Shown here: positions 18,622 to 25,851 of the stretch, one piece after another
How positions within the stretch are numbered: the stretch's first letter is position 1
Layout of the letters: each line of letters begins with the position of its first letter
Assembly: GCA_030652475.1 (NCBI GenBank)
Contig: JAUSAO010000042.1
Coordinates: forward strand, 1-36,233
DNA length: 36,233 nt
Direction: 5' to 3'
Source of the DNA: Gallionella sp.
Lineage (GTDB): Bacteria > Pseudomonadota > Gammaproteobacteria > Burkholderiales > Gallionellaceae
Made by a program: the position numbers and the translations under genes
The notes under the pieces: generated by a model
What the model was told of the DNA's origin: nothing
Seen by the model: the letters and a program-made list of their open reading frames with translations, nothing else
Databases searched by the model: none

Positions 18622-19656
18622 TCATAATGTTGCGGCTATCTCTTCCAGTGAATTATATGAAATAGTGAGCAGTGGAATGTGTTGCGCAGTGGGCAGTTGT
18701 GCGTAATGTTTTGAAGTGGCGCGCAGATAGCTTGGGTCGTAGTGCAGGGTGAGTAATTCGCCGACCATGGTAGAAAAATCGCCTGCGTGAATTAACTCAG
18801 TCCAGCGTTGCAGTTGCACGGCGCCGTGAAAACGGTGCAGATTATGCAGGTGTGCAATGAGTAATTCAGGATTTTCAACGTAGTGCCGGTAGTCCTCCAG
18901 CAGTCCGGCTACACGCGTGGCCAGTGGCGTTTCCACCAGCAGACATGCGCTGGAATGCATCGCACTGATCAGCGCGGGGGGCAGGGTGATCAGGCCGATC
19001 TTGTTGCTCTCGGCTTCCAGATACACGGGGCGAGCCGGGTCAAGTTTTTGCAGGAATGACAGCAGCGTGCTGTCAAACGACTTTTGCGAGGGTTGCGGCT
19101 GTCCAGGCAACTTGCCCAGCACCGAGCCGCGATGCCGTGCCAGATGCTCCAGGTCCAGCACTTGCAGGCCTTGCCTTGCCATGGCTTGCAGCAAGCGGCT
19201 TTTGCCCGAACCCGTCGGGCCGCAGACGACGCGATAGGTGAAATGCTGCGGCAGTGCTTCCAGCTTATCCAGCACATCGCGCCGGTACGCCTTGTAGCCG
19301 CCATCCAATTTGTGTGCTGCCCAGCCGACCTGTGCGAGGATGATGCTCATCGCGCCGCTGCGTTGTCCGCCGCGCCAGCAGTAAATCAGGGGACGCCATG
19401 ATTTAGGCTTGTCGTTAAAGCAGCTTTCCAGATGGCGTGCAATATTTTTTGCGACCAGTGCTGCGCCCAGTTTGCGCGCCTCAAAAGGCGACACCTGCTT
19501 GTACAAGGTGCCGACAGTGACGCGCTCCTCGTTGGAGAAAACCGGGCAATTGATCGCGCCGGGAATGTGGTCTTCGGCAAATTCTGCCGGGGTGCGCACA
19601 TCGATAACTTCGTCAAACTCGGCTAGTTGTGCTAGTTTTGCGGTTTTGAACAGCAT
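18622..19656 (-). CDS. selU: tRNA 2-selenouridine synthase
   Basis: SelU (MnmH, YbbB) replaces sulfur with selenium at the wobble 2-thiouridine of tRNA-Lys, -Glu and -Gln, using selenophosphate and a geranylated intermediate. An N-terminal rhodanese domain has catalytic Cys93 in YCWRGGQRSGA, and a P-loop GPTGSGKS sits at 146-153. I chose the ATG at 19656 (344 residues), which begins MLFKTAKLAQ just ahead of the rhodanese fold. The frame is open to 19755 but that extension runs into selD. The start faces selD with 15 bp between, so its promoter must lie inside the selD coding sequence. Confidence 0.93.
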   Translation of the reverse strand: MLFKTAKLAQLAEFDEVIDVRTPAEFAEDHIPGAINCPVFSNEERVTVGTLYKQVSPFEARKLGAALVAKNIARHLESCFNDKPKSWRPLIYCWRGGQRSGAMSIILAQVGWAAHKLDGGYKAYRRDVLDKLEALPQHFTYRVVCGPTGSGKSRLLQAMARQGLQVLDLEHLARHRGSVLGKLPGQPQPSQKSFDSTLLSFLQKLDPARPVYLEAESNKIGLITLPPALISAMHSSACLLVETPLATRVAGLLEDYRHYVENPELLIAHLHNLHRFHGAVQLQRWTELIHAGDFSTMVGELLTLHYDPSYLRATSKHYAQLPTAQHIPLLTISYNSLEEIAATL

Positions 19657-19671
19657 GTTGATGAGGAACCT

Positions 19672-20718
19672 ATGTCGGAAATAGAAGTAAAGTTGACCCA
19701 ATTGTCTCACGGCGGCGGCTGTGGCTGCAAAATAGCGCCCGCGCTGCTGCAACAAATTTTAGGTGTCGCAGCAGAGAAAATGTCTTTTCCTAACCTGTTG
19801 GTGGGCACGGAGACCAGCGATGACGCGGCGGTTTATCGTCTGAACGATCAACAGGCCATTATCGCAACCACCGATTTCTTCATGCCCATCGTCGATGACC
19901 CCTTCGATTTCGGGCGCATCGCTGCCACTAATGCGCTGTCCGATGTGTATGCGATGGGCGGTACGCCCATCATGGCGCTGGCCATCGTTGGCATGCCGAT
20001 CAACAAGCTGCCGGTCGAGGCCATACGCGCGATTCTGCAGGGTGGTGAATCTGTCTGCCGTGCGGCGGGTATCCCGCTGGCTGGCGGACATTCCATTGAT
20101 GCCCCCGAACCCATCTACGGCTTAGTGGCTTTGGGTATTGTGCACCCTGACCGGCTCAAGAAAAACAGTGACGCCAAGGCCGGTGACGTGCTGATACTAG
20201 GCAAGGGGCTGGGCGTGGGCATCATGGCTGCTGCGCTGAAGAAGGGTGCGCTGTCTGACGAAGGCTATGCGCAGTTGATCGCCAACACCACCAAGCTCAA
20301 TACAGTGGGTACTGCGCTGTCCGGCATCGCTGCCGTCCATGCGCTGACTGATGTGACCGGATTCGGTCTGCTCGGGCACTTGCTGGAAATGTGTCGCGGT
20401 GCCGGCTTGACGGGCGAGGTGCAGTTTGATCAGGTTCCCGTACTACCCGCCGCTTTGCCGTTGGCGCAACAGGGCTACGGTCCCGGCGCAATCGAGCGAA
20501 ACATGGAAAGTTACGGGAAAGACATTCATTTCGCAGAAAACCTGTCCAGCTGGCAGCAACGCCTGCTGGCCGATGCGCAAACAAGTGGCGGTTTACTGGT
20601 TTCCGTGGCGCCAGAGGCGGTTGATGAGGTTCTGGCTTGTTTCCGTCAAGCCGGATTCGAACAGGCAGCGGTGATCGGCAGCATGAAAAACGGCGTGGCG
20701 TGCGTGCGGGTTGCGTAA
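19672..20718 (+). CDS. selD: Selenide, water dikinase (selenophosphate synthase)
   Basis: SelD makes selenophosphate from selenide and ATP. The N-terminus has HGGGCGCKIAP, with catalytic Cys17 and Lys20 at the same positions as in E. coli. This is a Cys form, not Sec. The AIRS-type ATP-binding fold shows SDVYAMGGTPIMALA and GGHSIDAPEPIYG. The 348-residue length is normal. GAGGA lies four bases before the ATG. With selU next door and no selA or selB in this window, the visible use of selenophosphate is tRNA selenation; selenoprotein synthesis elsewhere cannot be excluded. Confidence 0.96.
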   Translation: MSEIEVKLTQLSHGGGCGCKIAPALLQQILGVAAEKMSFPNLLVGTETSDDAAVYRLNDQQAIIATTDFFMPIVDDPFDFGRIAATNALSDVYAMGGTPIMALAIVGMPINKLPVEAIRAILQGGESVCRAAGIPLAGGHSIDAPEPIYGLVALGIVHPDRLKKNSDAKAGDVLILGKGLGVGIMAAALKKGALSDEGYAQLIANTTKLNTVGTALSGIAAVHALTDVTGFGLLGHLLEMCRGAGLTGEVQFDQVPVLPAALPLAQQGYGPGAIERNMESYGKDIHFAENLSSWQQRLLADAQTSGGLLVSVAPEAVDEVLACFRQAGFEQAAVIGSMKNGVACVRVA

Positions 20719-20820
20719 TTCGTATTTCGTGGGCAGGAAGCCCCAAAGGGGCGTTCCGACACAAGATGTCGGAACGCCTCCGGCTTCCGACCTACGAATT
20801 TCGTGGGCATCCTGCCCACG
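20717..20820. repeat. Nested hairpin cluster between selD and cheZ
   Basis: Between the convergent selD and cheZ lie three stem-loops: GCCCC-AAA-GGGGC (20740-20752), an 11-bp stem GCGTTCCGACA/TGTCGGAACGC with loop CAAGA (20751-20777), and CGTGGGCA-TCC-TGCCCACG (20802-20820). The first two are enclosed by AATTCGTA/TACGAATT (20717-20724, 20793-20800). TTTCGTGGGCA occurs twice directly (20725-20735, 20799-20809). It resembles REP/BIME-type intergenic repeats and may stop transcription from both sides, though no clean U-run is present. Confidence 0.65.
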
Positions 20821-20829
20821 CGGAAGGTT

Positions 20830-21459
20830 TTAGAAACCCAATGAGGCGAGCAGGTCATCCACTTCGTCCTGCCCGTTGACGCTGGTCCTGGTTTGTTGTC
20901 CCGGGCCAGCAGTTAATCCCTCGGTGCTGATCAGCGAATCTTTCGAGTCTGGTGCATATTCCTTGAGGATGTCGAGCAGGATGTTTTCGATCTCGACGGC
21001 CGCATCCACGATCTTGTTGACCATTTGTCCCGCCACATCACGAAACTCCTGCGCTTCCATTATTTGCAGCAGATTATGGCGCATGCTTTCTTCTGCCATC
21101 GCAATTTCGCCCAGCTTCGAGATCGTTTCCATCACGAGGGGTTGATGTTCACTGAACTGGGTATCGGCGAGGCGCATGGATAAATCACCGCATAGCGCGC
21201 GGTTGCGGCTGGCCAAAGGCAATGATGCCTCAACGGCACTGATGGTTTTTTCCGATGCTTCGTGCATGGTTTTGTCGATGAAAGACAGTCTTTCACGCGC
21301 ATCGGGCATGGTGGATGCCGATTTTTCCAGATGGCGGGTATGGCCAAGTTCCTTGAGTATGCGGTGCAGTCGGGCGGTGGCGAGGCCAATTTTCTCGACT
21401 CTGGCATCGGCTAGTACGGTGTGTTTTTTGCGTGGGGTGGCTGCGTGGGCATCGTTCAT
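20830..21459 (-). CDS. cheZ: Protein phosphatase CheZ
   Basis: CheZ speeds dephosphorylation of CheY-P. The 209-residue, mostly helical protein keeps the catalytic motif EFRDVAGQ, whose Asp141 and Gln145 correspond to E. coli Asp143 and Gln147. It ends with DEVDDLLASLGF, the acidic C-terminal helix that docks CheY. A Pro/Gly-rich linker at about 180-195 separates the two. The length is close to E. coli CheZ (214). It is an orphan here: no cheY, cheA or flagellar gene is nearby. The ribosome-binding site is weak. A MazG-like gene lies 69 bp upstream on the same strand. Confidence 0.88.
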   Translation of the reverse strand: MNDAHAATPRKKHTVLADARVEKIGLATARLHRILKELGHTRHLEKSASTMPDARERLSFIDKTMHEASEKTISAVEASLPLASRNRALCGDLSMRLADTQFSEHQPLVMETISKLGEIAMAEESMRHNLLQIMEAQEFRDVAGQMVNKIVDAAVEIENILLDILKEYAPDSKDSLISTEGLTAGPGQQTRTSVNGQDEVDDLLASLGF

Positions 21460-21528
21460 TATTGTAGATCCACAGATATCATTAAATTTTCAGCCGTGCG
21501 GCTGCATGGGCGACTGTACAGCGGATGG

Positions 21529-21885
21529 TCAATATTCGCTGTACTTTTTTGCACTGCCGCGAACTTTGTCTGCCGGGTATTTGGCTGCATTTTTCTCCAG
21601 CTTGTGCAAGGCGGCTTCCCGTAAATCCACTCCCAGCTTGTCAGAGAGGCGTATCAGATACAGCAGGATGTCGGCCAGTTCCTCGGCAACGGCAGCCTTG
21701 TTTTGTGTCGCCAGAGCGCCGGATTGGGCTTCCGTCAGCCATTGAAAATGCTCCATCAATTCGGCGACTTCCACCATCAGCGCCATGCTGAGATTCTTCG
21801 GTGAATGAAACTGATCCCAGTCGCGCGCGTCGGCAAACACGCGTAATTTGTCGCGCAACACTAACAGATCGGATGAGGCAGGCAT
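21529..21885 (-). CDS. MazG-like nucleotide pyrophosphohydrolase
   Basis: The 118-residue all-helical protein carries the MazG metal-binding pattern: EVAEL in helix 2 and EELADILLYLIRL in helix 3, i.e. ExxE...ExxD. Small single-domain members hydrolyse NTPs or dNTPs, often dCTP and modified forms, to the monophosphate, cleaning the nucleotide pool. I chose the ATG at 21885 (MPASSDLL) because GGAG lies eight bases upstream; the frame is open to 21930. DWDQFHSPKNLSMALMVE is close to bacterial DCTPP1-like proteins, but the substrate is not certain. Confidence 0.88.
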   Translation of the reverse strand: MPASSDLLVLRDKLRVFADARDWDQFHSPKNLSMALMVEVAELMEHFQWLTEAQSGALATQNKAAVAEELADILLYLIRLSDKLGVDLREAALHKLEKNAAKYPADKVRGSAKKYSEY

Positions 21886-21985
21886 ACGATGACTCCGGTT
21901 TAAATGTCGTCGGTCATTGTAATGCAACACGGCCCATCATCAGGCCGGCTGTTTTTGGAAAGATGATTGCTGTCAGCGACCGCTA

Positions 21986-22228
21986 TTATTGACAGGTGTA
22001 CATTTTTTGCAGGAAGACCTCCGCATCAATCTCGATGTCGAACATGCGATCCATGAAAACTCTGGCATTCATGGTGAGCATATCAGCTGGCATGGCGTTT
22101 CTGCTTTCGACCTGCGAGCGCAAGGCCAGTGCAGGGTTCCAGCCCGCACACATTACTTCATCACCATAGGTGACCGCATCGTTGCGTTCAATTTCGTAGC
22201 TGCTCATATTCATCGTCACGATACCCAT
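21986..22228 (-). CDS. Small hypothetical protein (80 aa)
   Basis: I do not recognise this 80-residue protein. It is rich in Met (10) and acidic residues, with no signal peptide or membrane segment. The C-terminal half (ARVFMDRMFDIEIDAEVF) looks helix-forming, and it ends in MYTCQ. A strong GGAGG seven bases before the ATG argues that it is translated. It is first in the orphan-mazG-cheZ row on the minus strand and divergent from the c-di-GMP riboswitch gene. Confidence 0.6.
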   Translation of the reverse strand: MGIVTMNMSSYEIERNDAVTYGDEVMCAGWNPALALRSQVESRNAMPADMLTMNARVFMDRMFDIEIDAEVFLQKMYTCQ

Positions 22229-22428
22229 CTCACACCTCCGCTTGTTGTAGGCCGCTGCCCCGTAGTTTTATTATCGGCGGCAAGCTGGAAAAATTTAGCG
22301 CAGCAGTGAGAATATCCATCTGGCCATTTCATTACAGAAATGTACGCTGGCGGGTAAATTTTCGGCTGGTATATCGCCCATCTATATCTTTTGGCCTATA
22401 TACAATATTTGGTGAAAACTGATAGCAT

Positions 22429-22526
22429 CGGGCTACTTGAAAAGGCAAAACCGTCGAGAGGCGGTGACGCAAAATTTCCGGACCTGGGTGTTGTTAAACA
22501 GGTTAGCGGGATTGCCGGGTGGTCGC
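22429..22526 (+). promoter_or_regulatory. Cyclic di-GMP-I (GEMM-I) riboswitch aptamer
   Basis: The sequence follows the GEMM-I layout. P1 pairs 22431-22438 with 22517-22524 (four G-U pairs). J1/2 GAAAAGGC is followed by P2, ACCGTC-GAGA-GGCGGT, capped by a GNRA loop. The hallmark GACGCAAA is at 22466-22473. P3 includes ACCTG/CAGGT (22482-22486 with 22499-22503), and the closing AGCGGGATTGCC matches the Vc2 AGCGGGGTTACC. The base aligned to Vc2 G20 is G, which favours c-di-GMP over cGAMP. It ends about 35 bp before a GGDEF-EAL gene. Downstream, TCCA (22534-22537) can pair with TGGA (22547-22550) over the weak ribosome-binding site, or CCAC with P1's GTGG, suggesting translational control. Confidence 0.87.
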
Positions 22527-22562
22527 GGTTCTGTCCACATTTCACATGGAAAAATCGTGACC

Positions 22563-25343
22563 ATGACTAAAATAATTCGCATGCCTGAGGAAGACAGTCC
22601 TCTATCCAGTAATAAATTCCCTCTGTTACGCCGACTTTCCGTCGTCAGCCTGGTGGCTATGCTCGTCACGGCTAGCATCTTGATGTTTCTGTATCGTGCA
22701 GAGCAGCTTGCCGAGCACACCTTGAGCGCAGAGCAGAGAAACAAGCAGGCGGCGAGTTATCTGGTGCAATTGTTGGACGAGGAAATTGCTGATCTGCTCA
22801 GCAGTCGAGGTGAGCAGAATGCCCAGACGCCAAAAATAAACCCCGATATCCCATTGTTCACTGCTGCGCTGAAGCAGATCCGGACTAATAATTTCGCCAG
22901 GCTGAAAATATACGATTTGTCGGGCGTTACCCGCTATTCTTCTGTTCAAGATGATATTGGCAAACGCAACGACCGTCCCGAGTTGTTGGCAAGAGCCTTG
23001 TCAGGCGAAACGACACACCAGATTGATTTCCATGCATCGTTTCATAGCCGATATGGCGAACTGCACGGCGCGTATGTTTCCCAGATATACATGCCGCTGA
23101 CTCAGGCGGGAGAACGTATTGGGGTCATCGAGCTGGATGACGATGTCACATCGATCTTCAAACAGTTTCACTACAGTACCATCTGGATCGCGCTGATTAT
23201 ATTTGCTGCCTTTGGCGCGTTGTATGCAGCATTGTTTTTCGCCGTGTCCAGAATGGATCGTGCCGTTGGCAAATGGCAGAAAAATATTGCCGACAGCGAA
23301 GCCGCACTCAATGAGTCGCAGAATATTGCCAGTCTGGGTAGTTATGTTTTGAATGTACGTAACGGATTGTGGAAGAGCTCCGCAGTACTGGATCAATTGT
23401 TCGGAATAGATGATGGGTACGAACACTCTATCCAAGGATGGGAGCGTTTGATCCATCCCGATGACCGCGCGATGATAGCGGATTATTTTCATAATGACGT
23501 CCTTGTCCAAGGCCAGGAATTTGATAGACAGTTCAGAATTATCCGGCACAACGATCAGGCTGAACGCTGGTTTCATGCATTGGGAAAACTGGAATTCGAT
23601 GCGCGGGGACGTGTCCTGAAAATGCATGGGACAATTCAGGACATAACCCGGCGCAAACTGGCCGAAGATGCGTGGCGCGTTGCTGCCGTGGCGTTTGAAA
23701 CGCATGAAGCGATTCTGATTACCGATGCACGTTCTACGATAGTACGGGTCAACAGAGCTTTTTCGGAAATTACCGGGTACAGCGCAGCGGAGGTGCTGGG
23801 GAAAAATCCGCGCATCATGCATTCAGGCCGACAGGACAGGTCGTTTTACGTCACGATGTGGCAACAGTTGCTGCACACAGGCTTCTGGGCTGGTGAAATA
23901 TGGGATAAACGCAAGAATGGCGAGATTTATCCTAAATGGATGACTATCACTGCGGTTAAAAACCAGCAGCAGACAACGACGAATTATGTGGCCATCTTCA
24001 GCGATATTACCGAGCGCAAAAAAACCGAGGGGGAAATTTATAATCTGGCGTTTTATGATGCACTGACCAAATTGCCCAATCGGCGTTTGTTCCTCGATCG
24101 TTTGCGCGCCGCGCTGGCCGCATCCGTGCGCCATCAGGATTATGGCGCCATTTTATTTATCGATATGGATAGGTTCAAGGCGCTTAACGATACCCTGGGG
24201 CACGAGTATGGTGATTTGTTGCTGGTAGAAGTGGGGCTACGTATCAAAGCCTGCGTTCGTGAAATGGACACGGTAGCAAGATACGGCGGGGATGAGTTTG
24301 TGGTGTTGATTGATGCCTTGGGTCCTGATCGGGATGAGGTCGCACGCAGGGTCTCGCTGGTTGCCGAGAAAATTCGCGAAGCGCTGGAGTTGCCTTATAA
24401 GCTCAAGGGACATGAGCATCACAGTTCACCCAGTATCGGTATCAGCTTGTATCACGGTCAAGAAGAATCACCTGAGATGTTGATTGAACATGCCGACATG
24501 GCGATGTACCAGGTAAAGAAATCCGGGCGAAATGGCGTGCGATTTTTTGATCCTGTCATGCAACATGACATGGCCACGCACGATGCCTTGGTGAATGATT
24601 TGCATCACGCGCTGGCGTTGCATCAACTGCGACTGCATTACCAGGTGCAGGTGGACAAGGAAAATCATCCCGTGGGCGCGGAAGTCTTCCTGCGCTGGCA
24701 ACATCCTGAACATGGCGTGATCATGCCTGCTCAATTCATTCCGGTTGCTGAAGAAAGCGCGCTGATTGTCGATATTGACCGCTGGGTACTGGGAACAGTC
24801 TGTCAGCAACTTGCTGCCTGGGGTGAATATGACGGGACGCGTGAGCTATCCCTGACAGTAAACATCAGTGCCAAATTATTCGCTCAGCCCGATCTTGTGA
24901 GCGAAATTGCCGGGATGTTGTGTGCGCATCAGGCAGAACCCACGCGTTTAAAACTTGAATTGTCAGAAAGACTGGTACTGACAGACATAAACAGCTCTAT
25001 GGCTAAAATTCAGGCATTAAAGAATCTGGGTGTCAGATTGTCGATGGATAATTTCGGTACGGTGTATTCATCGCTGTCCTACCTGAAGCAACTTTCCCCG
25101 GATCAGCTCAAAATACATCGGGATTTTATACAAGGCATTGCACTGGAAGGCAATGATGCGCTGCTGGTGAAGACGGTCGCCAATCTGGCAAAATCTCTGG
25201 AATTGAGCATATTTGCCGAAGGGGTGGAGACCGAGGAACAACGAATGTTACTCGATAGCTATGACTGTGATTCCTATCAGGGTTATCTGTTTGGGAAACC
25301 CGTGCCGGTGGAGGAATTCGAGAAATTGCTGGGTACGCTGTAA
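22563..25343 (+). CDS. Membrane PAS-PAS-GGDEF-EAL protein (c-di-GMP)
   Basis: The 926-residue inner-membrane protein has a transmembrane segment at about 24-44, a periplasmic sensor domain, a second at about 208-232, and PAS domains at about 253-362 and 373-488. The GGDEF domain spans about 493-656, with intact GGDEF from 575 and an RxxD inhibition site (REMD) five residues before it, so it should make c-di-GMP with product inhibition. The EAL domain (about 672-926) is altered: EVF replaces EAL (Glu707 kept), DN replaces DD (829-830), and His852 replaces the Asp of KID. It is probably weak or inactive as a phosphodiesterase. ATG 22563 is used; GTG 22557 has better ribosome-site spacing. The open frame back to 22437 is the riboswitch. 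Confidence 0.93.
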   Translation: MTKIIRMPEEDSPLSSNKFPLLRRLSVVSLVAMLVTASILMFLYRAEQLAEHTLSAEQRNKQAASYLVQLLDEEIADLLSSRGEQNAQTPKINPDIPLFTAALKQIRTNNFARLKIYDLSGVTRYSSVQDDIGKRNDRPELLARALSGETTHQIDFHASFHSRYGELHGAYVSQIYMPLTQAGERIGVIELDDDVTSIFKQFHYSTIWIALIIFAAFGALYAALFFAVSRMDRAVGKWQKNIADSEAALNESQNIASLGSYVLNVRNGLWKSSAVLDQLFGIDDGYEHSIQGWERLIHPDDRAMIADYFHNDVLVQGQEFDRQFRIIRHNDQAERWFHALGKLEFDARGRVLKMHGTIQDITRRKLAEDAWRVAAVAFETHEAILITDARSTIVRVNRAFSEITGYSAAEVLGKNPRIMHSGRQDRSFYVTMWQQLLHTGFWAGEIWDKRKNGEIYPKWMTITAVKNQQQTTTNYVAIFSDITERKKTEGEIYNLAFYDALTKLPNRRLFLDRLRAALAASVRHQDYGAILFIDMDRFKALNDTLGHEYGDLLLVEVGLRIKACVREMDTVARYGGDEFVVLIDALGPDRDEVARRVSLVAEKIREALELPYKLKGHEHHSSPSIGISLYHGQEESPEMLIEHADMAMYQVKKSGRNGVRFFDPVMQHDMATHDALVNDLHHALALHQLRLHYQVQVDKENHPVGAEVFLRWQHPEHGVIMPAQFIPVAEESALIVDIDRWVLGTVCQQLAAWGEYDGTRELSLTVNISAKLFAQPDLVSEIAGMLCAHQAEPTRLKLELSERLVLTDINSSMAKIQALKNLGVRLSMDNFGTVYSSLSYLKQLSPDQLKIHRDFIQGIALEGNDALLVKTVANLAKSLELSIFAEGVETEEQRMLLDSYDCDSYQGYLFGKPVPVEEFEKLLGTL

Positions 25344-25365
25344 GGCTGTCACTGCTGACAGCCTT
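25342..25365. terminator. Hairpin terminator between the GGDEF-EAL gene and queF
   Basis: A perfect 9-bp inverted repeat, AAGGCTGTC-ACTGCT-GACAGCCTT, begins inside the TAA stop of the upstream gene. The convergent queF ends 8 bp further on, so the hairpin may serve both. The T-run is short (TTT), so strength is uncertain. Confidence 0.7.
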
Positions 25366-25372
25366 TGTCGCA

Positions 25373-25792
25373 TCAGCTGCGGGTATTCGACTGACTGCCG
25401 AACTGGCTAAGCTCGACGAAGGGTGCGGGTTGCCAGCCGGGTTGACGATGCTCGGCGACGACATTGGTGAAAATCCCGCCGCGCACGTAGAATTTCGCGG
25501 TCAGGCGCATGAAGCGCGGTCGGGTGGCTGCGACCAGATCATCGAGAATACGGTTGGTGACATCCTCGTGGAAATGTCCTTCATCGCGGAACGACCACAT
25601 GTACAGCTTCAGGCTCTTCAGTTCCACGCACTGTTCATCGGCAATGTAATCCAGAATCAGCGTGGCGAAATCCGGTTGGCCGGTCTTGGGGCAGAGGCAG
25701 GTGAACTCGGGGATTTCCATGTGGATATGGTAATCGCGCAGCGAGTTGGGATTAGGGAAGGTTTCCAGTGCTTTGCTTGCTTGGGTCGTCAT
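25373..25792 (-). CDS. queF: NADPH-dependent 7-cyano-7-deazaguanine reductase
   Basis: QueF reduces the nitrile of preQ0 to the amine preQ1 in queuosine synthesis. This is the short (139-residue) tunnelling-fold form. [14 protein letters not shown] holds the catalytic Cys34 that forms the thioimide and Asp41. [15 protein letters not shown] is the QueF NADPH motif. [10 protein letters not shown] supplies the substrate-contacting region. A TATAAT lies upstream on the minus strand (25834-25829), giving a short leader. It is divergent from smc, 59 bp away. Confidence 0.95.
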   Translation of the reverse strand: MTTQASKALETFPNPNSLRDYHIHMEIPEFTCLCPKTGQPDFATLILDYIADEQCVELKSLKLYMWSFRDEGHFHEDVTNRILDDLVAATRPRFMRLTAKFYVRGGIFTNVVAEHRQPGWQPAPFVELSQFGSQSNTRS

Positions 25793-25821
25793 TTGGTCAG
25801 GTGGCTCGCTTCAGTTAATAT
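25793..25821 (+). promoter_or_regulatory. Possible smc promoter
   Basis: TTGGTC (25793-25798), a 17-bp spacer and TAATAT (25816-25821) form a reasonable sigma-70 promoter with a predicted start about 24 bp before the smc TTG codon. It lies in the 59-bp queF-smc gap, next to a leftward TATAAT (25834-25829) that could serve queF. Confidence 0.4.
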
Positions 25822-25851
25822 GGCGGGCATTATATCGCTGCGACCGCCAAA

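Noticed and set aside
19657-19755. N-terminal extension of selU
   Set aside because: It would overlap the start of selD and is absent from the family's usual N-terminus.
22437-22562. N-terminal extension of the GGDEF-EAL protein from a TTG
   Set aside because: These bases form the c-di-GMP riboswitch and its expression platform.
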